Assembly: GCA_902795555.1 (NCBI GenBank)
Contig: CADBLV010000162.1
Coordinates: forward strand, 1-8,384
Source: an uncultured Eubacteriales bacterium
GTDB lineage: Bacteria > Bacillota_A > Clostridia > Christensenellales > Aristaeellaceae
Direction of reading: 5' to 3'
Length of the DNA: 8,384 bases
Within the stretch, counting starts at the first letter, position 1, and every line of letters starts with the position of its first letter. Below the pieces are notes generated by a model. That model saw only the letters and a list, made by a program, of their open reading frames with translations, did no database searches and had not been told where the DNA came from. Shown piece by piece: positions 1 to 6,937 of this stretch. Both the position numbers and the translations under genes were made by a program.

Positions 1-1025
1 ACCCGACTGCCATAGGATTTCTTCAGTTCTTCGAGAAAGAGCACATCATCCCCGGTGCGGCGGCGCGTCTCAAATCGGAAACGAACCGTTCCCTCCTCCC
101 GGGGGCGTTCGAGGCGCTCCATCTTTTCCAGCCGTTTTTCCCTGCTTTCGGCCGCGCGGATGCTCTTTTCCCGATTGAAGCGACGATAGGTCGCGATGAT
201 GGCCTGCTCGCGGGCAATTTCCTTTTGCTGCGCTTCCCAGGCCTTCATGCGGACTTCGTAAACCTCGGTTCGCTTTTCCAGATATTCCGTATAGTTTCCG
301 GAATATGTTTCGATGGTTCCCTGAAGCAGCTCCGCCATGCGACCGCAGACATGATCCAGAAAATAACGGTCATGGGAGATCACCAGCACCGCGCCGCGAT
401 AGGCGGAAAGATATTCCTCCAGCCAGGTGATGCTTTTCAGATCCAGATGGTTGGTGGGCTCATCCAGGAGCAGCAGATCCGGCTCCGTCAGAAGAAGTTT
501 GCCCAGGGAGAGCCGGGTTCGTTCACCCCCGGAGAGAAGAGCGGTTTTCCGGTCCCGGAAATCCCGCAGCTTCAAACCGGCCAGGACGCCTTCCACGGCG
601 CTGCGCCACCCATAGCCATTCTGACGCTCAAAATCCCGGGTGAGGGCATCATAACGGGAACCCAGCCGCCGAAGGGTTTCCGAATCGTTGCCGGATAAGG
701 CCATTTCCTCCTCCAGGCTTCTCATCTCCGCCTCCATGGCCTGCAGCGGGGCAAAGACGCTTTCCAGCGCTTCCTGAACGGTTTCCTCGCCGGAAAGATC
801 CCCCTGCTGGGCAAGATAGCCCAGGCGGAGACCTTTTCGCAGGTTCACCTGTCCCTCGTCGGCGGTTTCCTCCCCCGCGATGATCTTCATCAGCGTGGAT
901 TTTCCCGATCCGTTCACTCCGACCAGCCCCATGCGTTCCCCGTCCTGCAGGGAAAACGAAACCTTCCTCAGCACCTCGTGGGCGCCGAAGCTTTTCCGAA
1001 CTTCCTGAACGGATAAGAGAATCAT
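1..1025 (-). CDS. ABC-F family ATPase (YdiF/Uup-like), 3' part cut by window edge
   Basis: This is a soluble ABC-F protein. The family has two ATPase domains and no membrane segments, and usually acts on ribosomes (relief of stalled translation or antibiotic protection). The 341 visible codons cover the first nucleotide-binding domain, the linker and the start of the second domain. Seen in sequence: Walker A GVNGSGKST (residues 36-44), signature LSGGE (164-168), Walker B with catalytic Glu in LLLLDEP (184-190), the ABC-F hallmark EPTNHLD (189-195) and H-loop ISHDR with H218. A charged, helical linker rich in Arg, Glu and Lys lies at about 250-310, where the family carries its tRNA-contacting segment. 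The N-terminus MILLSVQEVRKSFGAHEVL resembles Bacillus YdiF. The ATG is preceded by AGGAGGT with a 5-nt spacer. It is the last gene seen in the run, 42 nt after the MBL gene. Whether it is housekeeping or a resistance ABC-F cannot be told without the C-terminus; I favour housekeeping. Confidence 0.95.
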   Translation of the reverse strand, partial: MILLSVQEVRKSFGAHEVLRKVSFSLQDGERMGLVGVNGSGKSTLMKIIAGEETADEGQVNLRKGLRLGYLAQQGDLSGEETVQEALESVFAPLQAMEAEMRSLEEEMALSGNDSETLRRLGSRYDALTRDFERQNGYGWRSAVEGVLAGLKLRDFRDRKTALLSGGERTRLSLGKLLLTEPDLLLLDEPTNHLDLKSITWLEEYLSAYRGAVLVISHDRYFLDHVCGRMAELLQGTIETYSGNYTEYLEKRTEVYEVRMKAWEAQQKEIAREQAIIATYRRFNREKSIRAAESREKRLEKMERLERPREEGTVRFRFETRRRTGDDVLFLEELKKSYGSR

Positions 1026-1030
1026 GGGAA

Positions 1031-1037
1031 ACCTCCT
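1031..1037 (-). promoter_or_regulatory. Ribosome binding site of the ABC-F gene
   Basis: The minus strand reads AGGAGGT, a near-perfect Shine-Dalgarno sequence 5 nt before the ATG at 1025. It fixes the start of the edge-truncated ABC-F gene. It lies in the 42-nt gap after the MBL gene, which shows no convincing promoter or terminator. Confidence 0.8.
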
Positions 1038-1067
1038 GATGATCTGGGAATGGAGCCGAACCGTTCG

Positions 1068-1880
1068 TCATCCCGCCGATTCGGAAAGGGTGTAAACCCG
1101 GCCCACGGTATCCCTGAGCGCAACATCCAGCATCACATCCCGGCCGGGAACCATGCCCTCCCGCTGCAGCGCACCGACGGAAATCCGGCGGGCCAGCGTG
1201 GGATTATTGTTTTCGCCGCTGAGATGGCCCAGGATGAAATGGCGGGTTCCGGCGGCGCTGAGCCGCAGCAGCGCATCCGCGCAGGCCTCATTGCTCAGAT
1301 GGCCGCGATCTCCCAGGATCCGGCGCTTCAGGGCAGCAGAATAGTGGGGGTTGGACCGAAGCAGGTCCGGATCGTGATTGCTTTCCAGAAGGATCAGATC
1401 GCTGCCGCGGAGACGGTCAAAAACGTCCCGGGAAAAATGCCCCAGATCCGTGGCGGTGGCGACGGAAAGATCCCCGCCCCAGAGGCGGTATCCCACAGGA
1501 TCGGCGGCATCATGGGGAATCGAAAAGGGAGAGACGCCGATATCCCCCACGAAAAAATCCCGCCCGGACGGGAACTCCCGCCTCAGCTCCGGCGGAATCC
1601 GACCCACCTTATCCTCCATCGCCCGCCAGGTTCCCGTATTCGCGATCAGGGGTAGATGGTATCTCCGGGCAAACACCCCCGCTCCGGAAATATGGTCAAT
1701 ATGTTCATGCGTGATCAGGACGGCGCTGATCGTTTCCGGGAGAACTCCGATGTCTGAAAGCGCCCGGGCTACAGCACTGCCCGACTTGCCGACATCGATC
1801 AGCAGCCTGGTGTCACCGTACTGAAGGAAGAGGGCGTTTCCACTGGAGCCGCTGAACAGCGGGCAAAAACAGAATGGCAA
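1068..1880 (-). CDS. walJ: MBL-fold metallohydrolase, YycJ/WalJ type
   Basis: This 270-residue cytoplasmic metallo-beta-lactamase-fold hydrolase is close to the usual length of YycJ/WalJ proteins. In Firmicutes these are linked to the WalRK cell-wall regulon and reported to have nuclease-type activity. Seen in sequence: an N-terminal FSGSSGNA (9-16), typical of the YycJ group, and the dimetal motif THEHIDH (57-63, with H58, H60, D62, H63). Further candidate ligands are H123 in PHDAADP, D145 in ATDLGH, and H219 in a late GHLSGENN segment; LESNHD (165-170) is also typical of the group. The start is TTG rather than ATG. The protein N-terminus matches the family exactly there, and a long purine SD lies 6 nt upstream. 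The gene begins 19 nt after the licD-family stop. In other Firmicutes walJ often sits beside walR/walK; here its neighbours are glycan and partition genes. The exact substrate cannot be read from sequence. Confidence 0.9.
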   Translation of the reverse strand: MPFCFCPLFSGSSGNALFLQYGDTRLLIDVGKSGSAVARALSDIGVLPETISAVLITHEHIDHISGAGVFARRYHLPLIANTGTWRAMEDKVGRIPPELRREFPSGRDFFVGDIGVSPFSIPHDAADPVGYRLWGGDLSVATATDLGHFSRDVFDRLRGSDLILLESNHDPDLLRSNPHYSAALKRRILGDRGHLSNEACADALLRLSAAGTRHFILGHLSGENNNPTLARRISVGALQREGMVPGRDVMLDVALRDTVGRVYTLSESAG

Positions 1881-1886
1881 TTCGGA

Positions 1887-1897
1887 CTCCCCTCCCC
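1887..1897 (-). promoter_or_regulatory. Ribosome binding site deciding the TTG start of the MBL gene
   Basis: The minus strand reads GGGGAGGGGAG, ending 6 nt before the TTG at 1880. It lies between the LicD stop codon (TAA at 1902-1900) and the MBL start. Its strength and spacing, together with the family-typical N-terminus, support the unusual TTG start. Confidence 0.7.
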
Positions 1898-1899
1898 TT

Positions 1900-2667
1900 T
1901 TAGAGATCCAGATGTTTGGCGACGCGCTCGGATTCCGGCGGCGGAGTCATATAATCCGGGCCGAACAGGATCGTCAGAACCTCGTCATACCGCTTTGGAA
2001 TCAGACACTCCAGGGATTCAAAGGGCGACATGATCTTTTCGGCAAACTGCTCCGGATGCCAGACATGGGTCATGAGTTCGAAGGCGCCGTTGGACATATG
2101 CAGATCATTTCCCCGGGGAATCCGGGATGAAACCCGCTCATACCGTTTCGCCTTCCAGGCATAGGAAAACGGCAGCCCCAGAAGATGCGTGGCATGAAGG
2201 AGAAGACGGTTCTTCAGGGAGAACCGGGAATAATCCACGTTCTTTTTCATCATGCCCTGCAGCAGATGGAGATGAAGAAGGTGGAGCTTCCGCCGCAGAC
2301 CTTCCGGCGGCAGGGGATCCAGAATAAACAGATCCGTAAACGCGGCGGCCTTTTCCGGATCCCGATTCATCACCCGGGGCGTCCAGGTGTCCAGATAGGT
2401 GAGCTCAAACCGGGGATCGCACTCCTGCGGATAAACCTCCCGGAAGCGGGTAAATTCCGGGCGCGTCATCAGCAGATCCACATCGTCGTCCCAGGGAATG
2501 AAGCCCCGGTGACGCACGCTGCCGAGCAGCGTGCCGCACATGAGATTATATTCAATCCCATGGCGGGCGCACACCGAGATGATATCCCGAAGCTGTTCCA
2601 GCAGTTCCGCGTGTATCTCTGCCAGGGAAAGCTTTTTTTCCGGGTTTTCCGATACGTGATCATTCAT
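1900..2667 (-). CDS. LicD family nucleotidyltransferase-fold phosphotransferase
   Basis: This 255-residue soluble protein belongs to the LicD family. Members transfer phosphocholine or related phospho-alcohols from CDP-activated donors to cell-surface glycans; the eukaryotic fukutin/FKRP ribitol-phosphate transferases share the fold. The defining motif is clear: GTLLGSVRHRGFIPWDDDVD (45-64). The acidic cluster D60-D61-D62 and D64 is expected to bind metal and nucleotide. The C-terminal PPPESERVAKH (242-252) also fits the family. The start chosen is the ATG at 2667, which follows a GGAGGC element 8 nt upstream and overlaps the end of the transketolase C gene by 8 nt. An in-frame ATG 16 codons earlier lies deep in the transketolase gene and is unlikely. 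Overlap with the transketolase pair points to a shared glycan pathway. No choline kinase or CTP cytidylyltransferase is in the window, so the group transferred is unknown. Confidence 0.92.
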   Translation of the reverse strand: MNDHVSENPEKKLSLAEIHAELLEQLRDIISVCARHGIEYNLMCGTLLGSVRHRGFIPWDDDVDLLMTRPEFTRFREVYPQECDPRFELTYLDTWTPRVMNRDPEKAAAFTDLFILDPLPPEGLRRKLHLLHLHLLQGMMKKNVDYSRFSLKNRLLLHATHLLGLPFSYAWKAKRYERVSSRIPRGNDLHMSNGAFELMTHVWHPEQFAEKIMSPFESLECLIPKRYDEVLTILFGPDYMTPPPESERVAKHLDL

Positions 2668-3583
2668 GCAGGAACGCCTCCGTTTTTGCGGCAATGGACT
2701 CCGCGTCCAGGCCATAAACTTTTCGGAGATAATCCTGGGATCCGACGACCGTGGAATAGGTGTCCATCAGTCCCAGACGAAGCACCCGGACCGGCAGCCC
2801 GGATTCCGCGGTCACCTCGCAAATCGCGCTGCCAAAGCCGCCCACCACCGTGTTTTCCTCCACTGTAACCACTTTGGAAAACCGGCGCAGGAGCCCGCGC
2901 ACCGCCTCGATATCCAGGGGTTTCAGGCAGGGGAAGGAAACCACTTCTGCCTCGATGCCGTGGGCATGCAGCCTCTCCGCGGCCGCCGAGGTCTGGGTGA
3001 GAATGCCGCCGGAAGACAGAATGGCCACATCCCTGCCTTCCCGCAGCGTCAGCGGTTCCGGTGCTTTCCATGCGCGGATCGGCTCACGGTGAACCAGGGG
3101 TTCGTTTCCCCGGCCCAGGCGCAGATAACAGGTTCCCGGCCGGCGGATGACCTCCCGGGCAGCCCATTCCGCCTCCGCGGGATCTCCCGGCGCAAAGCAG
3201 GCAACCCCCGGCAAAGCCCGGAGAATGGAAAGATCCTCCGTGGCATGATGGCTCATTCCCAGTGAGCCGTAGACAAAGCCGCCGCCCACGCAGACGATTT
3301 TCACCGCGGCATCATGATAGGCGCAGTCGTTCCGGATTTGCTCCAGAGGCCGAAGGGAGGGAAAGTTCCCGATGGAATAGACCAGCACCGTGCGTCCGGT
3401 GGCCGCCAGGCCCGCGGCCATGCTGACCATTCCCTGTTCGGCGATGCCGGCATTCAGGATTTGAGCGGGGAAGCGTTCCCATACCGGACGGAGCACGCCG
3501 AAGCCCAGGTCGCCCGTGATCAGAACCACCCTGGGATTTTGCTCCATTTCCGCCAGGAGCACCCTCACAAATGCGTCTCTCAC
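2660..3583 (-). CDS. Split transketolase, C-terminal subunit (Pyr and C-terminal domains)
   Basis: This 307-residue protein is the C-terminal half of a split transketolase. The intact enzyme moves two-carbon ketol units between sugar phosphates using thiamine diphosphate (TPP). The pyrimidine-binding domain carries the proton-relay glutamate E49 in NAGIAEQGM (44-52), followed by SLRPLEQIRND (76-86). A GGGFVYGSLGMSHHATEDLS segment (100-119) follows, rich in His at the active-site loop. The C-terminal domain shows LSSGGILTQ (189-197) and VEENTVVGGFGSA (241-253). The start is GTG, overlapping the N-subunit stop as GTGA, with a GGAGG element about 10 nt upstream; this arrangement suggests coupled, near-equimolar translation. 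LEQIRND together with YGSLGMSHHATED matches, as I recall, transketolase-like proteins from capsule and O-antigen loci more than the pentose-phosphate enzyme. A housekeeping role in an organism with only split transketolase remains possible. Confidence 0.93.
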   Translation of the reverse strand: MRDAFVRVLLAEMEQNPRVVLITGDLGFGVLRPVWERFPAQILNAGIAEQGMVSMAAGLAATGRTVLVYSIGNFPSLRPLEQIRNDCAYHDAAVKIVCVGGGFVYGSLGMSHHATEDLSILRALPGVACFAPGDPAEAEWAAREVIRRPGTCYLRLGRGNEPLVHREPIRAWKAPEPLTLREGRDVAILSSGGILTQTSAAAERLHAHGIEAEVVSFPCLKPLDIEAVRGLLRRFSKVVTVEENTVVGGFGSAICEVTAESGLPVRVLRLGLMDTYSTVVGSQDYLRKVYGLDAESIAAKTEAFLHE

Positions 3584-4449
3584 GGCCTTTGCGCCTCCAG
3601 TTCCTTCAGTGCCGCCTCATATTCCTCCCCCTGCGGGGTACGATAATGCCAGAGGATGTTGTTTTCCATGAAAGAGATTCCCTTCCCCTTCACGGTATGC
3701 GCGAGAATCATATGGGGCTTCCCGTCCTCCCCGGCCGCCTCCCGCAGGGCCTTTTCCAGCGCCACGGGATCGTGACCGTCCACCGAACGCACGTCCCATC
3801 CGAAATCCCGCCATTTCTCCGCAAACGGCTCCAGGCGAAGGGTGTTCTCCACCGTGGTCAGGGACTGCATGTGATTATAATCCACAATGGCGATCAGCCG
3901 ATCCAGCTGATACTGGGCGGCTTGCAGAGCCGCCTCCCACACGGATCCCTCATCACATTCCCCGTCGCCCATCACCACGTACACCCGCCAGGGAGCCTGA
4001 TCCATCCTGGCCCCAAGGGCCATGCCCACTCCGATGCCCAGGCCGTGACCGAGGCTGCCGGTTGACACTTCCACCCCCGGAACCCCCTTATGGCTGACGT
4101 GGCCGCTGAGGATGGAGCCATCCGCGTAATGGGTTTTCAGCTGCTCCACAGGAAAGAAGCCCGACTCCGCCAGCGCCGCGTACACCGCGCTGCCCGCATG
4201 GCCCTTGCTGAGAATCAGCCTGTCCCGATCCGGCCAGGCAGGATTCGCGGGGTCCACGCGCAGGATGCGGGCATATAAAACAGCGATGATCTCCGCGACG
4301 CTCAGAACGCTGCCGATGTGGCTTCCGCGGCTCAAATGGGTCATTTCCAGGCCGTTCCGGCGGATCAGCCAGGCCAGCACCCGGGGATCCTTCACGTCCG
4401 GCCGGGAATCCCCAAAGGCGCGGTGCACCAGGCGCTCATAACTTTCCAT
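3580..4449 (-). CDS. Split transketolase, N-terminal subunit (TPP-binding domain)
   Basis: This 289-residue protein is the TPP pyrophosphate-binding half of a split transketolase and should work with the subunit encoded immediately downstream. The cofactor motif begins GDGECDEGSVWEAA (161-174) and ends in IVDYN with N192. Other active-site segments are RGSHIGSVLS (41-50, H44), LSKGHAGS (80-87, H84), PGVEVSTGSLGHG (124-136, H135) and HTVKGKGISFMENN (251-264). The ATG at 4449 is preceded by a purine-rich AGGAGAAGAGGA stretch and overlaps the end of the phosphoglycosyl transferase gene by 14 nt. The frame stays open upstream for another 103 codons, but that stretch is Arg-rich, lies antiparallel to no homology and shadows the upstream gene. 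The segments GSHIGS (rather than GHPGG) and LWHYRTP (rather than WHGKAP) differ from what I recall of pentose-phosphate split transketolases, hinting at a specialised sugar substrate. The true donor and acceptor are unknown. Confidence 0.93.
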   Translation of the reverse strand: MESYERLVHRAFGDSRPDVKDPRVLAWLIRRNGLEMTHLSRGSHIGSVLSVAEIIAVLYARILRVDPANPAWPDRDRLILSKGHAGSAVYAALAESGFFPVEQLKTHYADGSILSGHVSHKGVPGVEVSTGSLGHGLGIGVGMALGARMDQAPWRVYVVMGDGECDEGSVWEAALQAAQYQLDRLIAIVDYNHMQSLTTVENTLRLEPFAEKWRDFGWDVRSVDGHDPVALEKALREAAGEDGKPHMILAHTVKGKGISFMENNILWHYRTPQGEEYEAALKELEAQRP

Positions 4450-5140
4450 GATCTTCTGTCCTCTTCTCCTTCGCCATGTCCTCCGCCTTCGAGAAAACGC
4501 CGCGAATCGTTTCAAAGAAAAGGCGGGTATCCAGCGGGAAGCTCTGATTTCGCGCGTATTCGACGCGAAGACGATTTTTCTCCGGCAGGATGAGTCGTTC
4601 AAAATTGGCGACAGGATCCTCCTCGCCGACAATCTCGTCCTGAGCGATGTAAACGATGCTGCTGCGATCGGTGATACCCGGCCGCACCCACAGAATGCAT
4701 TCCTGTTCCTTCGTATAACGGGTGGTGTAAAGCAGAAGCTCCGGCCGGGGACCCACAAAGCTCATATCCCCTTTGAGGATGTTGAACAGCTGCGGAAGCT
4801 CATCCAGCTTCAGCCGGCGCATGATCCGTCCGGCCCGGGTGACCCGGGCATCGTTTTTCGCGGTGCATCCGCCGGTTTTGTCCGCGCCCTCCACCATGGA
4901 GCGAAATTTATAGATCATGAAGGGCTGATTATGATATCCCCCCCGGACCGCTTTATAGATCACAGGGCCGGGAGAATCCAGCTTCACCCACAGAGCCAGC
5001 GGGATCATCAGAATCAGCCCCGGGATCAGCAGCACTATGGCCAGGAGCAGATCAAGCAGCCGCTTGATCACCTTACTGTAAAAGGGATGGCTCAGAGGGC
5101 CGTCCCAATACGGCATTTTCGGAAGGTCTTTCCCGCTCAT
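4436..5140 (-). CDS. Monotopic phosphoglycosyl transferase (bacterial sugar transferase)
   Basis: This 234-residue membrane-bound enzyme of the bacterial sugar transferase family (PglC/WcaJ-like) should transfer a sugar-1-phosphate from a UDP-sugar to undecaprenyl phosphate, starting a surface glycan. It has one hydrophobic N-terminal segment (about 28-50), expected to be a re-entrant helix. Family motifs follow in order: [10 protein letters not shown] (54-63), YKFRSM (77-82), LDELPQLFN with the catalytic Asp-Glu pair D113-E114 (112-120), [11 protein letters not shown] (124-134) and RPGIT (153-157). It lacks the four-helix extension of WbaP-type enzymes. The start chosen is the ATG at 5140, with GGGGGAG 5 nt upstream and 13 nt after the parB stop. 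An ATG 28 codons further upstream is inside parB and has no family similarity. Its end overlaps the transketolase N gene. The sugar specificity cannot be read from the sequence. Confidence 0.94.
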   Translation of the reverse strand: MSGKDLPKMPYWDGPLSHPFYSKVIKRLLDLLLAIVLLIPGLILMIPLALWVKLDSPGPVIYKAVRGGYHNQPFMIYKFRSMVEGADKTGGCTAKNDARVTRAGRIMRRLKLDELPQLFNILKGDMSFVGPRPELLLYTTRYTKEQECILWVRPGITDRSSIVYIAQDEIVGEEDPVANFERLILPEKNRLRVEYARNQSFPLDTRLFFETIRGVFSKAEDMAKEKRTEDHGKL

Positions 5141-5153
5141 CCTCGCTCCCCCA

Positions 5154-6041
5154 TCAATCTTCCAGCTGATCAAGCAGTTCGTTGAAACGTTCCAGCTCCT
5201 GTCGGCTGGAATACTGCAGCACAAAGCGGCCCTGATTCACCGATCCGGTCAGAGCGCATCTGAGCCCCGTTTTCCGCAGCACTTTTTCCCGCAGCTCCTC
5301 CAGCTCGGCCGGAAGCTTCCGGGCAGCACTCGCAGTTCCGGGGCCGGATTTTGCGGCGCTTTCCCTGGGTTGAGCGTCCTCACGGGCCTGGGCGGCCAGA
5401 TGTTCCGTCTGCCTGACGTTCAGGCCTTCCCGGACCGCGCGTCGGGCCAGGCTTACCTGATCTTCCGCCGTTTTCATTCCTGCCAGAGCCCGGGCATGCC
5501 CCTCTGAAATCTGCGCGGAAGACACCATTTCCGTCACTTCCTCCGGAAGGGACAGAAGTCGCAGCGTATTGGCCACGGCAGCCCGGCTGCGGCCCAGGCG
5601 CTGAGCTACCTTCTCCTGGGTATAGCCGCACTGGGTCATCAGGGCTTTGATGCCCCGGGCTGTTTCCATGGGATTGAGGTCCTCCCGCTGGAGATTTTCC
5701 ACCAGGGCCACCTCCATCTGCTGGAGGGCATCCAGGTCTTTGATCAGGCAGGGAACGGTCGCCATTCCCGCCAGGCGGGCCGCCCGGAAACGCCGCTCAC
5801 CCGCAACGATCCGATATCGTCCGTTGGCGGAGGAAACCACCAGCAGCGGCTGCAGGACGCCCTGTTCCCGGATGCTGTCCGCCAGCTGCTGAAGCGCATC
5901 CCCGTCAAACTGTTTGCGGGGCTGGTCCGGGTTGGGATCCAGCTCCCCCAGGTCAATTTCCCGAACCTGCGTTTCCTCGTCCTCCGACATCTGGAAGAGG
6001 GAATCCAGGCCCCTGCCTAAGCCATGCGTCTTTTTTGCCAT
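5154..6041 (-). CDS. parB: Chromosome partitioning protein ParB (Spo0J)
   Basis: This 295-residue protein is a full-length chromosomal ParB, the CTP-dependent DNA clamp that loads at parS sites and directs origin segregation with ParA and SMC. The N-terminal LGRGLDSLF (8-16) includes R10, expected to stimulate ParA ATPase. The CTP-binding domain shows PDQPRKQF (38-45), the core motif GERRFRAARLAG (81-92) and ENLQREDLNPME (115-126). A helix-turn-helix reads TQEKVAQRLGRSRAAVANTL (141-160). A low-complexity Ala/Gly/Ser/Lys linker (about 218-243) leads to the C-terminal dimerisation domain (about 245-295). The ATG is 59 nt after the parA stop, with AAGGAAG upstream. The presence of this helix-turn-helix and the direct parA-parB order identify it as ParB; Noc, a parB paralog, is less likely. 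It is followed 13 nt later by a glycan gene instead of the DUF4446 or sporulation genes often found there in Clostridia. Confidence 0.97.
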   Translation of the reverse strand: MAKKTHGLGRGLDSLFQMSEDEETQVREIDLGELDPNPDQPRKQFDGDALQQLADSIREQGVLQPLLVVSSANGRYRIVAGERRFRAARLAGMATVPCLIKDLDALQQMEVALVENLQREDLNPMETARGIKALMTQCGYTQEKVAQRLGRSRAAVANTLRLLSLPEEVTEMVSSAQISEGHARALAGMKTAEDQVSLARRAVREGLNVRQTEHLAAQAREDAQPRESAAKSGPGTASAARKLPAELEELREKVLRKTGLRCALTGSVNQGRFVLQYSSRQELERFNELLDQLED

Positions 6042-6100
6042 AAATGATAAACTTCCTTTGCTTTCCTTCGTTTCCGCTGTCCGGAATGCCCTGCCTGCCC

Positions 6101-6868
6101 TTATTTTTTCCGGTCCCGGGCAAGCACTTCTTTGGCCAGGGCCTGATAAGCCTGGGCCCCGGTGCTTTTCGGATCGTACAGATTGATCGGCTCGCCGTGG
6201 CTGGGTGCCTCGCCGAGGCGGACGTTTCGCGGAATCGTAACCGCGAAGACCTCCTTCCGGAAGTGTTTTTTCACCTGATCCACGACCTGCAGACCCAGAT
6301 TCGTGCGCCCGTCCAGCATGGTGAGCAGGATGCCTTCCAACTCCAGATGCGGATTGATCGTACGCCGGACCCGGTTGATCGTGTTCATCAGGGCGGTCAC
6401 CCCCTCCAGGGCGTAATACTCACACTGAATCGGCACCAGCACGGCATCCGCCGCGGCCAGGGCGTTCAGCGTCAGGAGGGAGAGGCTGGGCGGACAATCG
6501 ATGAAAATGTAGTCGTAATTCTCCCGTTCCGGACCGAGAAGCTTTTTCAGAAAAAACTCCCGTTCCTCCGCATCCACCAGTTCCACCTCAGCGCCGGCCA
6601 GCCGGATATCCGATCCCACCAGCCGCAGCTTTTTGACATCTGTTTTCTGCACGCAATCCTTCATTCTGGCCTTGCCCATCAGGGCGTCATACACCGAATT
6701 ATCACTGCGGACGGAGCGGCCGAAACCGCTGGTCGTGTTCCCCTGAGGATCCAGATCCACCATCAGGATTTTCTTTCCCATGTCCGCCAGGGCCGCGGAA
6801 AGATTCACGGCGGTCGTCGTTTTACCGACGCCCCCCTTCTGGTTCGCGATTGCTACGATCCTTGCCAT
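6101..6868 (-). CDS. parA: Chromosome partitioning ATPase ParA (Soj)
   Basis: This 255-residue ParA/Soj ATPase binds DNA nonspecifically as an ATP dimer and moves ParB-parS complexes. The deviant Walker A motif is QKGGVGKTTT (10-19) with both lysines present. The A' motif is VDLDPQGN (37-44) and Walker B is IFIDCPPSL (121-129). IPRNVRLGEAPSHGEPI (212-228) is typical of Soj proteins. No N-terminal helix-turn-helix is present, so it is the chromosomal (type Ib-like) form and not the long plasmid form. The start is the ATG at 6868, with GAAGGAG 5 nt upstream. Nine extra in-frame codons upstream are open, but they would place the SD inside the gene and do not fit the family, which begins at the MxxIIAxxNQKGG-like strand. 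The promoter 36-64 nt upstream should drive this gene and those after it. Confidence 0.97.
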   Translation of the reverse strand: MARIVAIANQKGGVGKTTTAVNLSAALADMGKKILMVDLDPQGNTTSGFGRSVRSDNSVYDALMGKARMKDCVQKTDVKKLRLVGSDIRLAGAEVELVDAEEREFFLKKLLGPERENYDYIFIDCPPSLSLLTLNALAAADAVLVPIQCEYYALEGVTALMNTINRVRRTINPHLELEGILLTMLDGRTNLGLQVVDQVKKHFRKEVFAVTIPRNVRLGEAPSHGEPINLYDPKSTGAQAYQALAKEVLARDRKK

Positions 6869-6903
6869 GGTTGCTCCTTCGTGAAAAAAAGTCATACGTT
6901 CTT

Positions 6904-6932
6904 ATTATATGGATTTGGGGGGTGCTTGTAAA
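6904..6932 (-). promoter_or_regulatory. Sigma-A-type promoter for parA and downstream genes
   Basis: On the minus strand TTTACA (6932-6927) and TATAAT (6909-6904) are separated by exactly 17 nt. The -10 is a perfect consensus match and the -35 matches five of six bases of TTGACA. Transcription should start near 6897, giving a short leader of about 30 nt that contains the parA SD. The -35 begins 5 nt after the apbE stop codon (TAG at 6940-6938), so the promoter occupies nearly the whole 69-nt gap. No terminator hairpin separates it from apbE, so read-through from apbE is also possible. Confidence 0.8.
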
Positions 6933-6937
6933 GCCGG

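Noticed and set aside
225..698. Plus-strand open frame of 157 codons at the left end
   Set aside because: It is opposite the ABC-F gene, whose Walker, signature and H-loop motifs are intact on the minus strand.
1056..1084. Short inverted repeat (CCGAA/TTCGG) near the MBL stop codon as a terminator
   Set aside because: The arms are short, they lie partly inside the coding end and no U-tract follows on the minus strand, so a terminator is not supported.
4450..4758. 103-codon N-terminal extension of the transketolase N subunit
   Set aside because: The extension is Arg-rich, overlaps the phosphoglycosyl transferase gene in another frame and has no thiamine-enzyme similarity. The ATG at 4449 has an upstream purine-rich SD and gives the normal subunit length.
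5141..5224. 28-codon N-terminal extension of the phosphoglycosyl transferase
   Set aside because: It lies mostly inside parB and has no family similarity; the ATG at 5140 has a well-placed SD.
6042..6100. Possible promoter or parS site in the parA-parB gap
   Set aside because: No -10/-35 pair and no TGTTTCACGTGAAACA-like palindrome is visible here. Scanning the rest of the window by eye also found no parS match; a pattern search allowing two mismatches would settle it.
6044..6931. Long plus-strand open frame of 295 codons opposite parA
   Set aside because: It lies antisense to a certain parA gene, has no recognisable motif and runs over the parA promoter. Long antisense frames are expected in GC-rich coding DNA.
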